NCBI RefSeq assembly: GCF_002234595.1
Contig: NZ_NMUL01000045.1
Coordinates: 101,830 to 165,829, forward strand
Source of the DNA: Amycolatopsis vastitatis
GTDB lineage: Bacteria; Actinomycetota; Actinomycetes; Mycobacteriales; Pseudonocardiaceae
Reading direction: 5' to 3'
Length of the DNA: 64,000 nucleotides
Of the stretch, positions 49,111 to 56,751 are shown in pieces. Numbering within the stretch: position 1 is the stretch's first letter; each line of letters begins with the position of its first letter. The translations under genes and the position numbers were made by a program. The notes under the pieces are model-generated. The model worked only from the letters and a program-made list of their open reading frames with translations. It ran no database searches and was not told the DNA's origin.

Positions 49111-49947
49111 TCAGAAGGTGACGCCCGCCGGTCCGACCACCTCCAGGAACGCCAGCGCCTCGGCCCCGGGGGAGCCGGGCGGCGCCGTGTAGAGCACGAG
49201 GTTCTGGTCGCGGTCGGGCAGGGCGAGGGAGTCGCAGTCGACGGTCACCTCCCCCACTGCCGGGTGCCGGAAGGTCTTCGTGAGCACCGGCGTCGCCTGC
49301 ACGTCGTGCCGCTCCCACAGCCGGGCGAAGTCGGCGCTGCCCGCGCGCAGTTCTTCGACGAGCCCGCGCACCGCCGGGTCGGCGGGGTAACGGGCCAGTG
49401 CGGTGCGGAGGTCCATGACGACGCTGAGCCGGAACTCGGCGGCGTCGGAGATCCCGTACGGCGGCTCGGCCGGCCCGAGGAACGCCTTGCGGGCGAGGTT
49501 GCGCCCCTCGGGAGAGGCCTCGGCGAAGTCCTCCATGAGCGCTGCCGCCAGGTCGTTCCAGGCCAGCACCTCGAACGTGGCGGAGATGACGAAGGCGGCC
49601 GTCTGCGGCAGCCGCTGCAGCAGCGCCAGGATGCTGGGGCGCACGTCACGGCGGTGCAGGCCGCTCCGGATCGGCGCGGTGCCCGCCACGACGTGCAGGT
49701 GCTCGGACTCCGCGTCGGTCAGCCGCAGCGCACCGGCGATCCCGGCCAGGACCTCGCCCGACGGACGCGGCGCCCGGCCCTGCTCGAGGCGGACGTAGTA
49801 CTCGGTGGAGATGTGCGCGAGCACCGCCACCTCCTCGCGGCGCAGGCCCGGCGTTCTCCGGCGCGGCCCGGCGGGCAGGCCGACGTCCTGCGGCCGCAGC
49901 CGCTCACGACGGCTGCGGAGGAACGCCCCGAGCTCCTGTTTGTCCAT
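49111..49947 (-). CDS. XRE regulator with MmyB-like ligand-binding domain
   Basis: 278 residues, ATG 49947. The helix-turn-helix reads RRTPGLRREEVAVLAHISTEYYVRLEQGR, typical of the large actinomycete family with a C-terminal MmyB-like (PAS-type) fatty-acid/small-ligand domain (AAFVISATFEVLAWNDLAAALM, MDLRTALARYPADPAVRGLV, HPAVGEVTVDCDSLALPDRDQ). Members commonly control a divergent SDR gene, exactly the arrangement here. A palindrome overlaps its start and -10, consistent with autoregulation. Confidence 0.93.
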   Translation of the reverse strand: MDKQELGAFLRSRRERLRPQDVGLPAGPRRRTPGLRREEVAVLAHISTEYYVRLEQGRAPRPSGEVLAGIAGALRLTDAESEHLHVVAGTAPIRSGLHRRDVRPSILALLQRLPQTAAFVISATFEVLAWNDLAAALMEDFAEASPEGRNLARKAFLGPAEPPYGISDAAEFRLSVVMDLRTALARYPADPAVRGLVEELRAGSADFARLWERHDVQATPVLTKTFRHPAVGEVTVDCDSLALPDRDQNLVLYTAPPGSPGAEALAFLEVVGPAGVTF

Positions 49948-49959
49948 ACCTCCAGTATG
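49945..49959. promoter_or_regulatory. Candidate operator overlapping the XRE start
   Basis: CATAC-N5-GTATG covers the start codon and the -10-like CATACT on the minus strand, so binding would block both initiation of transcription and autoregulate the gene. Confidence 0.45.
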
Positions 49960-50033
49960 CGACGCCTGCCGGTCCCGATCCTGGTACGGATGATGCCTGT
50001 CTCCCGGCCGCGGACCGGGGCAGCGTCGAAGGC

Positions 50034-50816
50034 ATGACGAACACCAGCGAATTCCGCCCGATCGGCCTGCTCACCGGCAAGGTCGTGCTCATCACCGGCG
50101 CCAGCCGCGGCATCGGCGCGGCCGCGGCCCGGCTCTTCGCCGCCGAGGGCGCCGCCGTCGTGCTCGCCGCCCGCACCAGCGACGCTCTCCAGCGGATCGT
50201 CGCCGAGATCCGCGCCAACGGCGGCGTCGCCGACGCCGTCACCCTGGACCTCGCCGACCGCGAGAGCATCCGCGCGGCGGTCGACCGCGTCGAGGAGCTG
50301 CACGGACGGCTGGACGGCGCGTTCAACAACGGCGCGGCCATTCAACAGCCCGGCCCGCTCGACGCCACCACCGACGAGGACATCGACCAGCAGTTCGCCG
50401 TGAACTTCCGCGCGCACTGGACCGCCATGACCGCCGAAGCCGCACTCATGCGACGCCACGGCGGCGGGGCGATCGTCAACACCTCCAGCATCGGCAGCCG
50501 CCGCGCCAACCCCGCCCTGCCCGCCTACGGCGCCATGAAGCGCGCGCTGAACAGCATCACCGAGACCGCCGCCGTGACCTGGGGCCCGCAAGGGATCCGG
50601 GTGAACGGCATCACCCCCGGCGGCACCGCCACGGAAATGATCGACACGTGGGAAGCGGCGTCCCCCGGGATCGTCGAGCAGATCAACGCCTCGATCCCGC
50701 TCGGCCGCATGGCCGAGCCCCGCGAGGTCGCCGAGGCGGCGGCCTGGCTGCTCAGCGACCGCGCGTCCATGGTGACCGGCGCGATCGTGCCGGTCGACGG
50801 CGGCGCCGGGGCGTGA
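50034..50816 (+). CDS. SDR-family oxidoreductase
   Basis: 260 residues, ATG 50034. Classical short-chain dehydrogenase: cofactor motif TGASRGIGAAAA, NNGA region at about residue 99, Ser in NTSSIGS, catalytic YGAMK (Tyr-x3-Lys), and the PGGTATEM loop after VNGI. Residues AARTSDA after beta-2 suggest NADP(H). The substrate is unknown. Divergent from, and probably controlled by, the XRE-MmyB-like regulator. Confidence 0.92.
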   Translation: MTNTSEFRPIGLLTGKVVLITGASRGIGAAAARLFAAEGAAVVLAARTSDALQRIVAEIRANGGVADAVTLDLADRESIRAAVDRVEELHGRLDGAFNNGAAIQQPGPLDATTDEDIDQQFAVNFRAHWTAMTAEAALMRRHGGGAIVNTSSIGSRRANPALPAYGAMKRALNSITETAAVTWGPQGIRVNGITPGGTATEMIDTWEAASPGIVEQINASIPLGRMAEPREVAEAAAWLLSDRASMVTGAIVPVDGGAGA

Positions 50817-50823
50817 ACCGGCC

Positions 50824-52215
50824 TCAGCCGCGGAGCATCTCCGCGACCAGGAACGCCAGCTCCAGCGACTGCTGCGTGTTCAGCCGCGGGTCGCAGGCCG
50901 TCTCGTAGCGGCCCGACAGGTCGACGTCGGAGATCTCCTGGGCGCCGCCCAGGCACTCCGTGACGTCCTCGCCCGTCAGCTCCACGTGGATGCCGCCCGG
51001 GTAGGTGCCCAGCTTGTTGTGCACCTCGAAGAAGCCCTGGACCTCGTCGACGATGCGGTCGAAGTGGCGGGTCTTGTACCCGGTGGACGACTCGTGGGTG
51101 TTGCCGTGCATCGGGTCGCACTGCCAGATGACCTTGTGCCCGGACGCCTCGACCTTCTCGACGATGGCCGGCAGCACCTCGCGGACCTTGCCGTTGCCCA
51201 TGCGCGCGATGAGGGTCAGGCGGCCCGGTTCGTGGCGCGGGTCGAGCCGCTCGACGTACTCCAGCGCCTGGTCGGGCGTGGTCGTCGGGCCGATCTTCAA
51301 CCCGATCGGGTTGGCCAGCAGCTCGGCGAACGCGATGTGCGCGCCGTCCAGCTGGCGGGTGCGCTCGCCGACCCAGAGGAAGTGCGACGAGAGGTTGTAC
51401 AGCTTCGGGTTGGCGGCGTCGGCGTTGTCCAGGCGCAGCATCGAACGCTCGTAGTCGAGCAGCAGCGCCTCGTGGCTGGCGAAGATCTCGGTCGACTGCA
51501 GCGACGTGTCGGTGACGCCGCACGCCGACATGAACCGCAGGCCGCGGTCGATCTCGTTGGCCAGCGACTCGAAGCGCTGCGCGGCCGGCGAAGCCGACAC
51601 GAAGTCCTTGTTCCAGTCGTGCACCTGGTGCAGGTCGGCCATGCCGGCCGCGGTGAGCGCGCGGACCAGGTTCATCGCCGCGCCCGCGTTCGCGTAGGCG
51701 CGGATCATCCGGCCGGGGTCCGGCACGCGCAGCTCGGGCTTCGGGACCAGCGAGTTGATGATGTCGCCGCGGTACACCTGCAGGCCCAGCGCGTCCGTCG
51801 CGGCCGAACGCGGCTTCGCGTACTGGCCGGCGATGCGGCCGACCTTGACCACCGGGAGGCTCGCGCCGTAGGTCAGCACGACCGCCATCTGCAGGAGCGT
51901 GCGCAGGTTGGCGCGGATGTGCGGCTCGGTGTTGGACTCGAACGTCTCCGCGCAGTCGCCGCCCTGGAGGAGGAACGCCTCGCCGCGGGCGACCATCGCC
52001 AGCCGGCTCTTCAGCCGGTCGATCTCGGCCGGGACGGTGATCGGCGGCACGCTCTCCAGCACGCCGCGGACCCGGCGGGTCGCGTCGGGGTCGGGCCACT
52101 CCGGCTGCTGCGCGGCCGGGAGGGCCAGCGCCTTGTCGAGCCGCTCGCGCAGCACGGGCGGGAGCGGCGGCAGCTCGGGCAGCGTGTCGACGGGGACGTC
52201 CACAGTCCAGTTCAC
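50824..52215 (-). CDS. aroG: Class II DAHP synthase
   Basis: 463 residues from GTG 52215 (NWTVDVPVD, the same start as the 462-residue M. tuberculosis AroG, Rv2178c). It condenses PEP and erythrose-4-phosphate in the first step of the shikimate pathway. Strong class II blocks: FLLQGGDCAETFE, KVGRIAGQYAKPRS, GERTRQLDGAHIAF, VIWQCDPMHGNTHES and CDPRLNTQQSLELAFLVAEMLR. Like the mycobacterial enzyme it may be allosterically controlled by aromatic amino acids and partner with chorismate mutase. TATCCT ends seven bases before the GTG, suggesting a leaderless mRNA. It completes the Rv2170-Rv2178c-like block. Confidence 0.97.
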   Translation of the reverse strand: MNWTVDVPVDTLPELPPLPPVLRERLDKALALPAAQQPEWPDPDATRRVRGVLESVPPITVPAEIDRLKSRLAMVARGEAFLLQGGDCAETFESNTEPHIRANLRTLLQMAVVLTYGASLPVVKVGRIAGQYAKPRSAATDALGLQVYRGDIINSLVPKPELRVPDPGRMIRAYANAGAAMNLVRALTAAGMADLHQVHDWNKDFVSASPAAQRFESLANEIDRGLRFMSACGVTDTSLQSTEIFASHEALLLDYERSMLRLDNADAANPKLYNLSSHFLWVGERTRQLDGAHIAFAELLANPIGLKIGPTTTPDQALEYVERLDPRHEPGRLTLIARMGNGKVREVLPAIVEKVEASGHKVIWQCDPMHGNTHESSTGYKTRHFDRIVDEVQGFFEVHNKLGTYPGGIHVELTGEDVTECLGGAQEISDVDLSGRYETACDPRLNTQQSLELAFLVAEMLRG

Positions 52216-52222
52216 ACAGACC

Positions 52223-52232
52223 AGGATAAGGT
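52223..52232. promoter_or_regulatory. Overlapping divergent -10 elements for aroG and the PAP2 gene
   Basis: Minus strand TATCCT (52228-52223) and plus strand TAAGGT (52227-52232) share two bases. Each ends seven bases before its own GTG start (52215 and 52240), so both mRNAs would be leaderless and the two promoters mutually exclusive. Confidence 0.55.
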
Positions 52233-52239
52233 TCGCCCC

Positions 52240-52836
52240 GTGCTCCGCTTCGCCCGGTTGGCCACCGAGGTCCTGGCTCCCTGGGTGTGGGTCCTCACAC
52301 TGCCCCTCGCCGTCTCCTGGTCCGCCACCGGACACCGCCCGCTCCCCGCGCTGGGCTGGGGACTGCTGATCGCCGTCACCGGCTCGCTGCTCCCGATGGC
52401 CCTCATCGTCCACGGCGCGAAACGGGGCAAATGGGACGGCCATCACGTGACGAACCGGGCGGGGCGCCGCGTCCCGCTGCTGTTCGCCGGGGTGTCGCTC
52501 GGCCTGGGCTTCGCCGGGCTGCTGGCCGGAGGTGCGCCCGCGCCGCTGGTCGCGCTGGCCGCGTCGATGCTGGCCAGCCTCGTGGTCGCGGTCGCGATCA
52601 CGTTCGGGGCGAAGTTCAAGATCTCGCTGCACGCCGCGGTCGCCTCGGCCGCCGTGGTGGTGCTGACGCTGACGTACGGGCCGTGGGCGCTGCTGCTCGC
52701 CTTGCCGGTCGTCTGGGTGGCGTGGTCGCGCGTGCGGCTGCGCGACCACACCACCCCGGAGGTGCTGGCCGGGCTGCTGATGGGCGTCGTCGTCGGCGGC
52801 GGCGGCTACTGGGCGCTGCTCACCGCCTTGAGCTGA
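52240..52836 (+). CDS. PAP2-family membrane protein
   Basis: 198 residues, GTG 52240. Five to six TM helices. PAP2-type residues are recognisable: K-x6-R-spaced KRGKWDGHHVTNRAGRR near residue 65, KISLHAAVAS in the place of the PSGH motif, and SRVRLRDHTTPEVLAG in the place of SRxxxxxHxxxD, with Glu for the last Asp. This is the divergent actinobacterial subgroup usually annotated phosphatase PAP2; a lipid-phosphate phosphatase role is plausible but catalysis is uncertain. It may be coregulated with aroG through the shared promoter. Confidence 0.8.
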   Translation: MLRFARLATEVLAPWVWVLTLPLAVSWSATGHRPLPALGWGLLIAVTGSLLPMALIVHGAKRGKWDGHHVTNRAGRRVPLLFAGVSLGLGFAGLLAGGAPAPLVALAASMLASLVVAVAITFGAKFKISLHAAVASAAVVVLTLTYGPWALLLALPVVWVAWSRVRLRDHTTPEVLAGLLMGVVVGGGGYWALLTALS

Positions 52837-52842
52837 GGCCGC

Positions 52843-53160
52843 TCAGCAGGGCCGGCCGGCGGCGAACGTCGCGAACACGTTGGTCCGCGAGAACGGCGGG
52901 ATCCGCACCATGGCGCCGGCGTACTTCGGCTGGGTGTACAGGCACCAGGTGTCCTGGCTGCCGTTCTGTTCGGCGAACGCGGTGAACGGCGGCGTGATCG
53001 ACGGCGTCGGGACGGCCAGGCAGATCGAAGTGCCGTCCGTGCCGAGCAACCGCAGGCTTTCCGGGATGCAGACCGGGTTCCCTCCGGACGCGGACGCCGT
53101 CGGCGCGGTCAGCAGAATCGCAGCCAGCGCGGACACGGCGAAGAACACGATTCTTTTCAT
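52843..53160 (-). CDS. Small secreted Cys-containing protein (possible I36-type inhibitor)
   Basis: 105 residues from ATG 53160 with GGGGAAAG upstream. Signal peptide MKRIVFFAVSALAAILLT, cleavage near ASAS. The mature part is about 80 residues with four cysteines (PVCIP, SICLA, TWCLY, GRPC) and the stretch DTWCLYTQPKYAGAMVRIPP, which resembles one strand of peptidase-inhibitor I36/beta-gamma-crystallin-like proteins. It lies 38 bases downstream of a secreted peptidase gene on the same strand, so an inhibitor or partner role is attractive but unproven. Confidence 0.65.
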   Translation of the reverse strand: MKRIVFFAVSALAAILLTAPTASASGGNPVCIPESLRLLGTDGTSICLAVPTPSITPPFTAFAEQNGSQDTWCLYTQPKYAGAMVRIPPFSRTNVFATFAAGRPC

Positions 53161-53198
53161 GATTCTTTCCCCTTTTCCCCCGAGGGGGAAAGCCCCCC

Positions 53199-54593
53199 TC
53201 ACCGACCAGGTTGACAGGACCCGTCGGCCGCCGGGAAGACCCCGTCACGCAAATAGCGCAGCACCACTTCGTTGCCGCAAGCGTTTTCCCGCGTGAAGAC
53301 GCCGTGCCCGCCGGCGTCGACGGTCACCATCCGCGCGCGGGCCCCGAACGCCTCCAGCGTTTCCCGCGCGCCCGAAAGCGGGGTCGTCGGATCGCGCAGG
53401 TTCTGCACCAGCAGGACGTTCGCCGGGCCGGGGCCGCCGACGCGCACCGGCGGCTCCGCGCGCTCGACCGGCCAGAACGCGCACGGGTTCACGTTCGCCG
53501 TGGCCGGGCCGAACATCGGGCGCTTCGCCCGTTCGCGTTCGACCGCGTGCTGGTAGTAGCCGATCCGCTCGGGCCAGTTCGAGTCGTTGCAGATCACCTG
53601 CAGCTGCAGCGCGGCGCGGTTGTCGCCGTCGAGCGGCCCGGCCGCGGTGCGCGAGGTCCCCGCCCATTCCCGGGCCAGTGCCGGGAAGAACGCGTCGTCG
53701 TAGAGCCCGTTCCACGTGTCGGACCGGAACTCCGGCCCGCGGACGGCGGCGAGCTCGAAGAACTTCGCCGTCACCGCCGCCGGGGTCCGTCCCAGGTGGT
53801 AGACGTCGTCTCGCTCGGCCGCCCACGCGGCGAAGTCCGGGAAGCGGTCGTCGAACCCTTCGGCGAAGCGCTGGTTGGCGCGGACGTCGAGGCCACCGGG
53901 CCCGAGGACGCTGTCGAGCACGATCCGGTCGCCCCGGCCAGGGAACATCGACGCGTAGGCGGCGCCGAGGTAGCTGCCGTACGAGACGCCGTAGTAGGAG
54001 ATCTTCTTCTCCCCCAGCGCTTCCCGGATCCGGTCGAGGTCACGGGCGGTGTTCGCGGTCGTCATGTGCGGCAGCAGGTCCTTTGTGGACGCGTTTCCGC
54101 ACTTCTCCGCCACGGCCCGCGCCTTCGCGGCGGTCGCGGCGACGTCGGCAGGCCCGTTCGCGTACGGACCGAGCACGGCGCCGCGCTCCTCCGAAGTCGT
54201 CATGCCGCACGTCACCGGCGTGCTGTAGGTGGTGCCACGCGGGTCGAACCCGATGACGTCGTAGGCGTCCGGCAGGCCGGAATCACCCATGCGCTGCACC
54301 AGCTGGGCGGGCATGGCGAGCCCGGGGCTGCCCGGCCCGCCGGGGTTCATCAGCAGCACACCCCTTCTCTTGCCGGGGGTGGCGGCGTGGCGGGAGATCG
54401 TCAGTTCGATGGTGCGCCCGGGGTGCGCGTAGTCGAGCGGCACGCGCAGGGTGGCGCATTCGAGCCCGGCCGTCGGCGACGGCGACATGCCGTAGTCCGG
54501 GCACGGGGTCGTCCACTGCAGTCTCGGGGCCGCCTCCGCCGGGGGCGCGGCGAGCAGCGGCAGGAAAGCCAGCGCGATCAGGGTTTTTCGCAT
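53199..54593 (-). CDS. Secreted alpha/beta hydrolase, TAP-like tripeptidyl aminopeptidase
   Basis: 464 residues, ATG 54593. Signal peptide MRKTLIALAFLPLLAAPPAEA. The hydrolase fold has an oxyanion region LMNPGGPGSPG, the nucleophile elbow GVSYGSYLG with Ser204, the acid in NLRDPTTPL and the His in DAGGHGVF; the C-terminal TAP-like module (GNEVVLRYLRDG) is present. Streptomyces TAP/SlpD relatives cut tripeptides from secreted proteins. It belongs to a run of exported proteins from 52.8 to 56.7 kb. Confidence 0.92.
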   Translation of the reverse strand: MRKTLIALAFLPLLAAPPAEAAPRLQWTTPCPDYGMSPSPTAGLECATLRVPLDYAHPGRTIELTISRHAATPGKRRGVLLMNPGGPGSPGLAMPAQLVQRMGDSGLPDAYDVIGFDPRGTTYSTPVTCGMTTSEERGAVLGPYANGPADVAATAAKARAVAEKCGNASTKDLLPHMTTANTARDLDRIREALGEKKISYYGVSYGSYLGAAYASMFPGRGDRIVLDSVLGPGGLDVRANQRFAEGFDDRFPDFAAWAAERDDVYHLGRTPAAVTAKFFELAAVRGPEFRSDTWNGLYDDAFFPALAREWAGTSRTAAGPLDGDNRAALQLQVICNDSNWPERIGYYQHAVERERAKRPMFGPATANVNPCAFWPVERAEPPVRVGGPGPANVLLVQNLRDPTTPLSGARETLEAFGARARMVTVDAGGHGVFTRENACGNEVVLRYLRDGVFPAADGSCQPGR

Positions 54594-54625
54594 GCCCCGA
54601 GCCTGCCCCGGGCCGCGCGCGCGGA

Positions 54626-54670
54626 CGTCAGCCCAGGGGCCGGAACCACGGCTCCTCCCCTGGGCTGACG
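54626..54670 (-). terminator. Terminator of the trypsin-like protease gene
   Basis: GTCAGCCCAGGGG (54627-54639) pairs with CCCCTGGGCTGAC (54657-54669), plus one extra pair outside, 17-base loop. It begins five bases after the protease stop on the minus strand. Confidence 0.75.
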
Positions 54671-54674
54671 AACC

Positions 54675-55562
54675 TCACGCGGCTTGCGCGCGGTTGTACA
54701 GGTTCTGCGCGTCGGTGCCGAAGTACGGCCCGAACATGTAACCCGGCAGGAAGTTGTAGCCGAAGCTGTTCACCGAGGCCTGCACGCCGGCGCCGGTGCC
54801 CTCGTTGAACGACAGGAACCACGGCCCGCCGCTGGAGCCACCGGTCATGTTGCAGCTCATGCCGTGGTCCTGGGTCAGCAGGAAGTCGGTGAACGTGGTG
54901 CCGCTGCAGTAGATCAGCTTCGTACCGTCGTAGGGCGACGCGGCCGGGTAGCCGAAGGTGTACATGTTCTGGTTCTTCGGCTGGTTGAACGCGATGCCCT
55001 GGGCGCCGACGACGTCGGTGAGCCGCTGGGAGTTCAGTGGGTTGACGACGGCCATGCCGACGTCGTAGTTGATGTCCTCACTGGCTTCCCACTGCGGCGT
55101 GGTGAGGGTGGTCTTCGCCGTCCACTGGCCGTAGGGCGCGTTGCCGTTGTTGTAGCCGGGCACGAACACCCACTGCGTGTGCCAGGTGCCCTGGTACTTC
55201 ACGCAGTGCCCCGCGGTGACGACCACGCTGCCGTTGGTGCTGGTGACGGCGTCGCCGGAGCAGGACGCCTTCTGGCCGTTGAAGAGGAAGAACACGCGCC
55301 CGGCGGTCTGGGTGACCTTGCCGCCGCCGGTCCAGGGCCCACCGCCGTTCGGGATGCTCCGGATGATCGCGCTCTGCCCGCGCGCGACGTCCTTCGGGGT
55401 GAAGGCCGGGGCTTTGACGAGCGAGTCCATCGGAACGGCCGCCCGCATGGCATCGGGCGTCCAGAAGGGTTTCGGCGCGGCCTGGGCGGGCGTTCCGACC
55501 AGGGCGAACGCGAGGGAGAGGACGGCGGTGACCACCGCGGCCCGGAGTTTCGTGTGCTTCAA
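54675..55562 (-). CDS. Secreted trypsin-like serine protease
   Basis: 295 residues. The only sensible start giving a signal peptide is TTG 55562 (MKHTKLRAAVVTAVLSLAFA...AQAA) with AAGGTGG upstream. A propeptide-like stretch of about 60 residues follows. The catalytic triad is clear: His119 in VVVTAGHCV, Asp167 in INYDVGMAVV and Ser244 in TGGSSGGPW. Cysteines in SCSGD and GHC, and in YCSG and SCNM, can pair as disulfides. It belongs to the S1/V8-like secreted proteases of actinomycetes. Divergent from the Asp-box protein gene. Confidence 0.9.
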   Translation of the reverse strand: MKHTKLRAAVVTAVLSLAFALVGTPAQAAPKPFWTPDAMRAAVPMDSLVKAPAFTPKDVARGQSAIIRSIPNGGGPWTGGGKVTQTAGRVFFLFNGQKASCSGDAVTSTNGSVVVTAGHCVKYQGTWHTQWVFVPGYNNGNAPYGQWTAKTTLTTPQWEASEDINYDVGMAVVNPLNSQRLTDVVGAQGIAFNQPKNQNMYTFGYPAASPYDGTKLIYCSGTTFTDFLLTQDHGMSCNMTGGSSGGPWFLSFNEGTGAGVQASVNSFGYNFLPGYMFGPYFGTDAQNLYNRAQAA

Positions 55563-55758
55563 GACGCCCCACCTTCCGCAGAAGTGAATCGTCGCAAAGG
55601 CGACACAGCCACTCGAAAGTAATTGCCTCGCCACAGAGCGCACACCGCTGTTCGGCCGGATCCGCGGCCACCGTTCGACGTAAGCGCCGAGGCGTGTAAC
55701 CCCCTGGCGTATCCCTCCGGAAAGCGGTTTCCCGACGATCATCCGATGGGAGCGGAAG

Positions 55759-56703
55759 GTGACAGGATTTTCGCGAAATCTGTTCGTCATGATCAACTGC
55801 GTTCTGGTGTTCTCCCTGGGATCCGGCATGGCGTCCGCGCAGGCGAGCGCGGCACTGTCCTGGACCGCTCAGCAAAGCATCAGCGGCTCCGGCACCAGCG
55901 CGGAGCCCGCGCTGACCCCGTTCGGCAAGCGGCTCTACGCCCTGTGGAAGGGCACGGGCACCGACACCGGTCTCTACTGGTCCTCCACCGACGGGACGAC
56001 CTGGGCCGGTCAGCAGAAGATGCCCAACGCCGGCAGCAGCGAAGGCCCCGGCCTGGCCGCGTTGAACGGAACGCTGTACGCCATGTGGAAGGGCAGCCAG
56101 AACGACCCGGCGATCTACTGGGCTTCCTCCGGCGACGGCTCCACCTGGAGCAGCCAGCAGCTGCTCGGCAACCGCGGCACCAGTGCCCAGCCGGCCCTGG
56201 CCGCGTACAAGGGGCGGCTCTACGCCATGTGGAAGGGCACCGGACTCGACCCCGGCCTCTACTGGTCCTCCAGCGATGGGAAGACCTGGACCGATCAGCA
56301 GGAGATCCTCAACATCGGCACCAGCGAAGGCCCCTCCTTGGCGGTGCTCGGGGACCGGCTCTACGCGCTGTGGAAGGGCAGCCACAGCGACCCCGCCCTG
56401 TACTGGGCTTCCACCGACGGAACGAGCTGGACCCCTCAGCAGAAGATCGTCAACACCGGCACCAGTGCGGGGCCCGCGCTGGCCGCGTTCGGCACGCAGC
56501 TCTACGCCCTGTGGAAAGGCACCGGAACCGACACCGCCCTGTACTGGTCCTCGAGTGACGGGACGACCTGGGCCGCTCAGCGGCAGATGAGCAACACTGG
56601 CAGCAGCAGGGGCCCCGCTCTGTCGGCCTTCGACGACCGGCTGTACGCCCTGTGGAAGGGCAGTGGCAGCGATCCCGGCCTCTACTGGGCCTCCGGCAGC
56701 TGA
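55759..56703 (+). CDS. Secreted Asp-box beta-propeller protein
   Basis: 314 residues, GTG 55759 with GGGAG six bases before (ATG 55789 is an alternative). A signal peptide covers about residues 10-32 (INCVLVFSLGSGMASAQAS). The remainder is six to seven near-identical repeats of about 43 residues, each reading W-x2-QQ-x6-GTS-x-xPALA-x6-LYALWKG-x-G-x-D-x2-LYWSS-x-DG-x-TW. The S-x-DG-x-TW part is an Asp-box, as in sialidases and related propellers; LYALWKG is the outer strand. No catalytic sialidase Arg triad or Tyr is visible, so it is more likely a carbohydrate- or surface-binding lectin. Confidence 0.82.
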   Translation: MTGFSRNLFVMINCVLVFSLGSGMASAQASAALSWTAQQSISGSGTSAEPALTPFGKRLYALWKGTGTDTGLYWSSTDGTTWAGQQKMPNAGSSEGPGLAALNGTLYAMWKGSQNDPAIYWASSGDGSTWSSQQLLGNRGTSAQPALAAYKGRLYAMWKGTGLDPGLYWSSSDGKTWTDQQEILNIGTSEGPSLAVLGDRLYALWKGSHSDPALYWASTDGTSWTPQQKIVNTGTSAGPALAAFGTQLYALWKGTGTDTALYWSSSDGTTWAAQRQMSNTGSSRGPALSAFDDRLYALWKGSGSDPGLYWASGS

Positions 56704-56706
56704 CGG

Positions 56707-56741
56707 CGAAGGCCCCCTCACCAGTGGCGAGGGGGCCTTCG
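56707..56741. terminator. Bidirectional terminator between propeller gene and gltD
   Basis: GAAGGCCCCCTC (56708-56719) pairs perfectly with GAGGGGGCCTTC (56729-56740), one more pair outside, 9-base loop; it is between two convergent genes. Confidence 0.85.
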
Positions 56742-56751
56742 ACGGGTCGGA

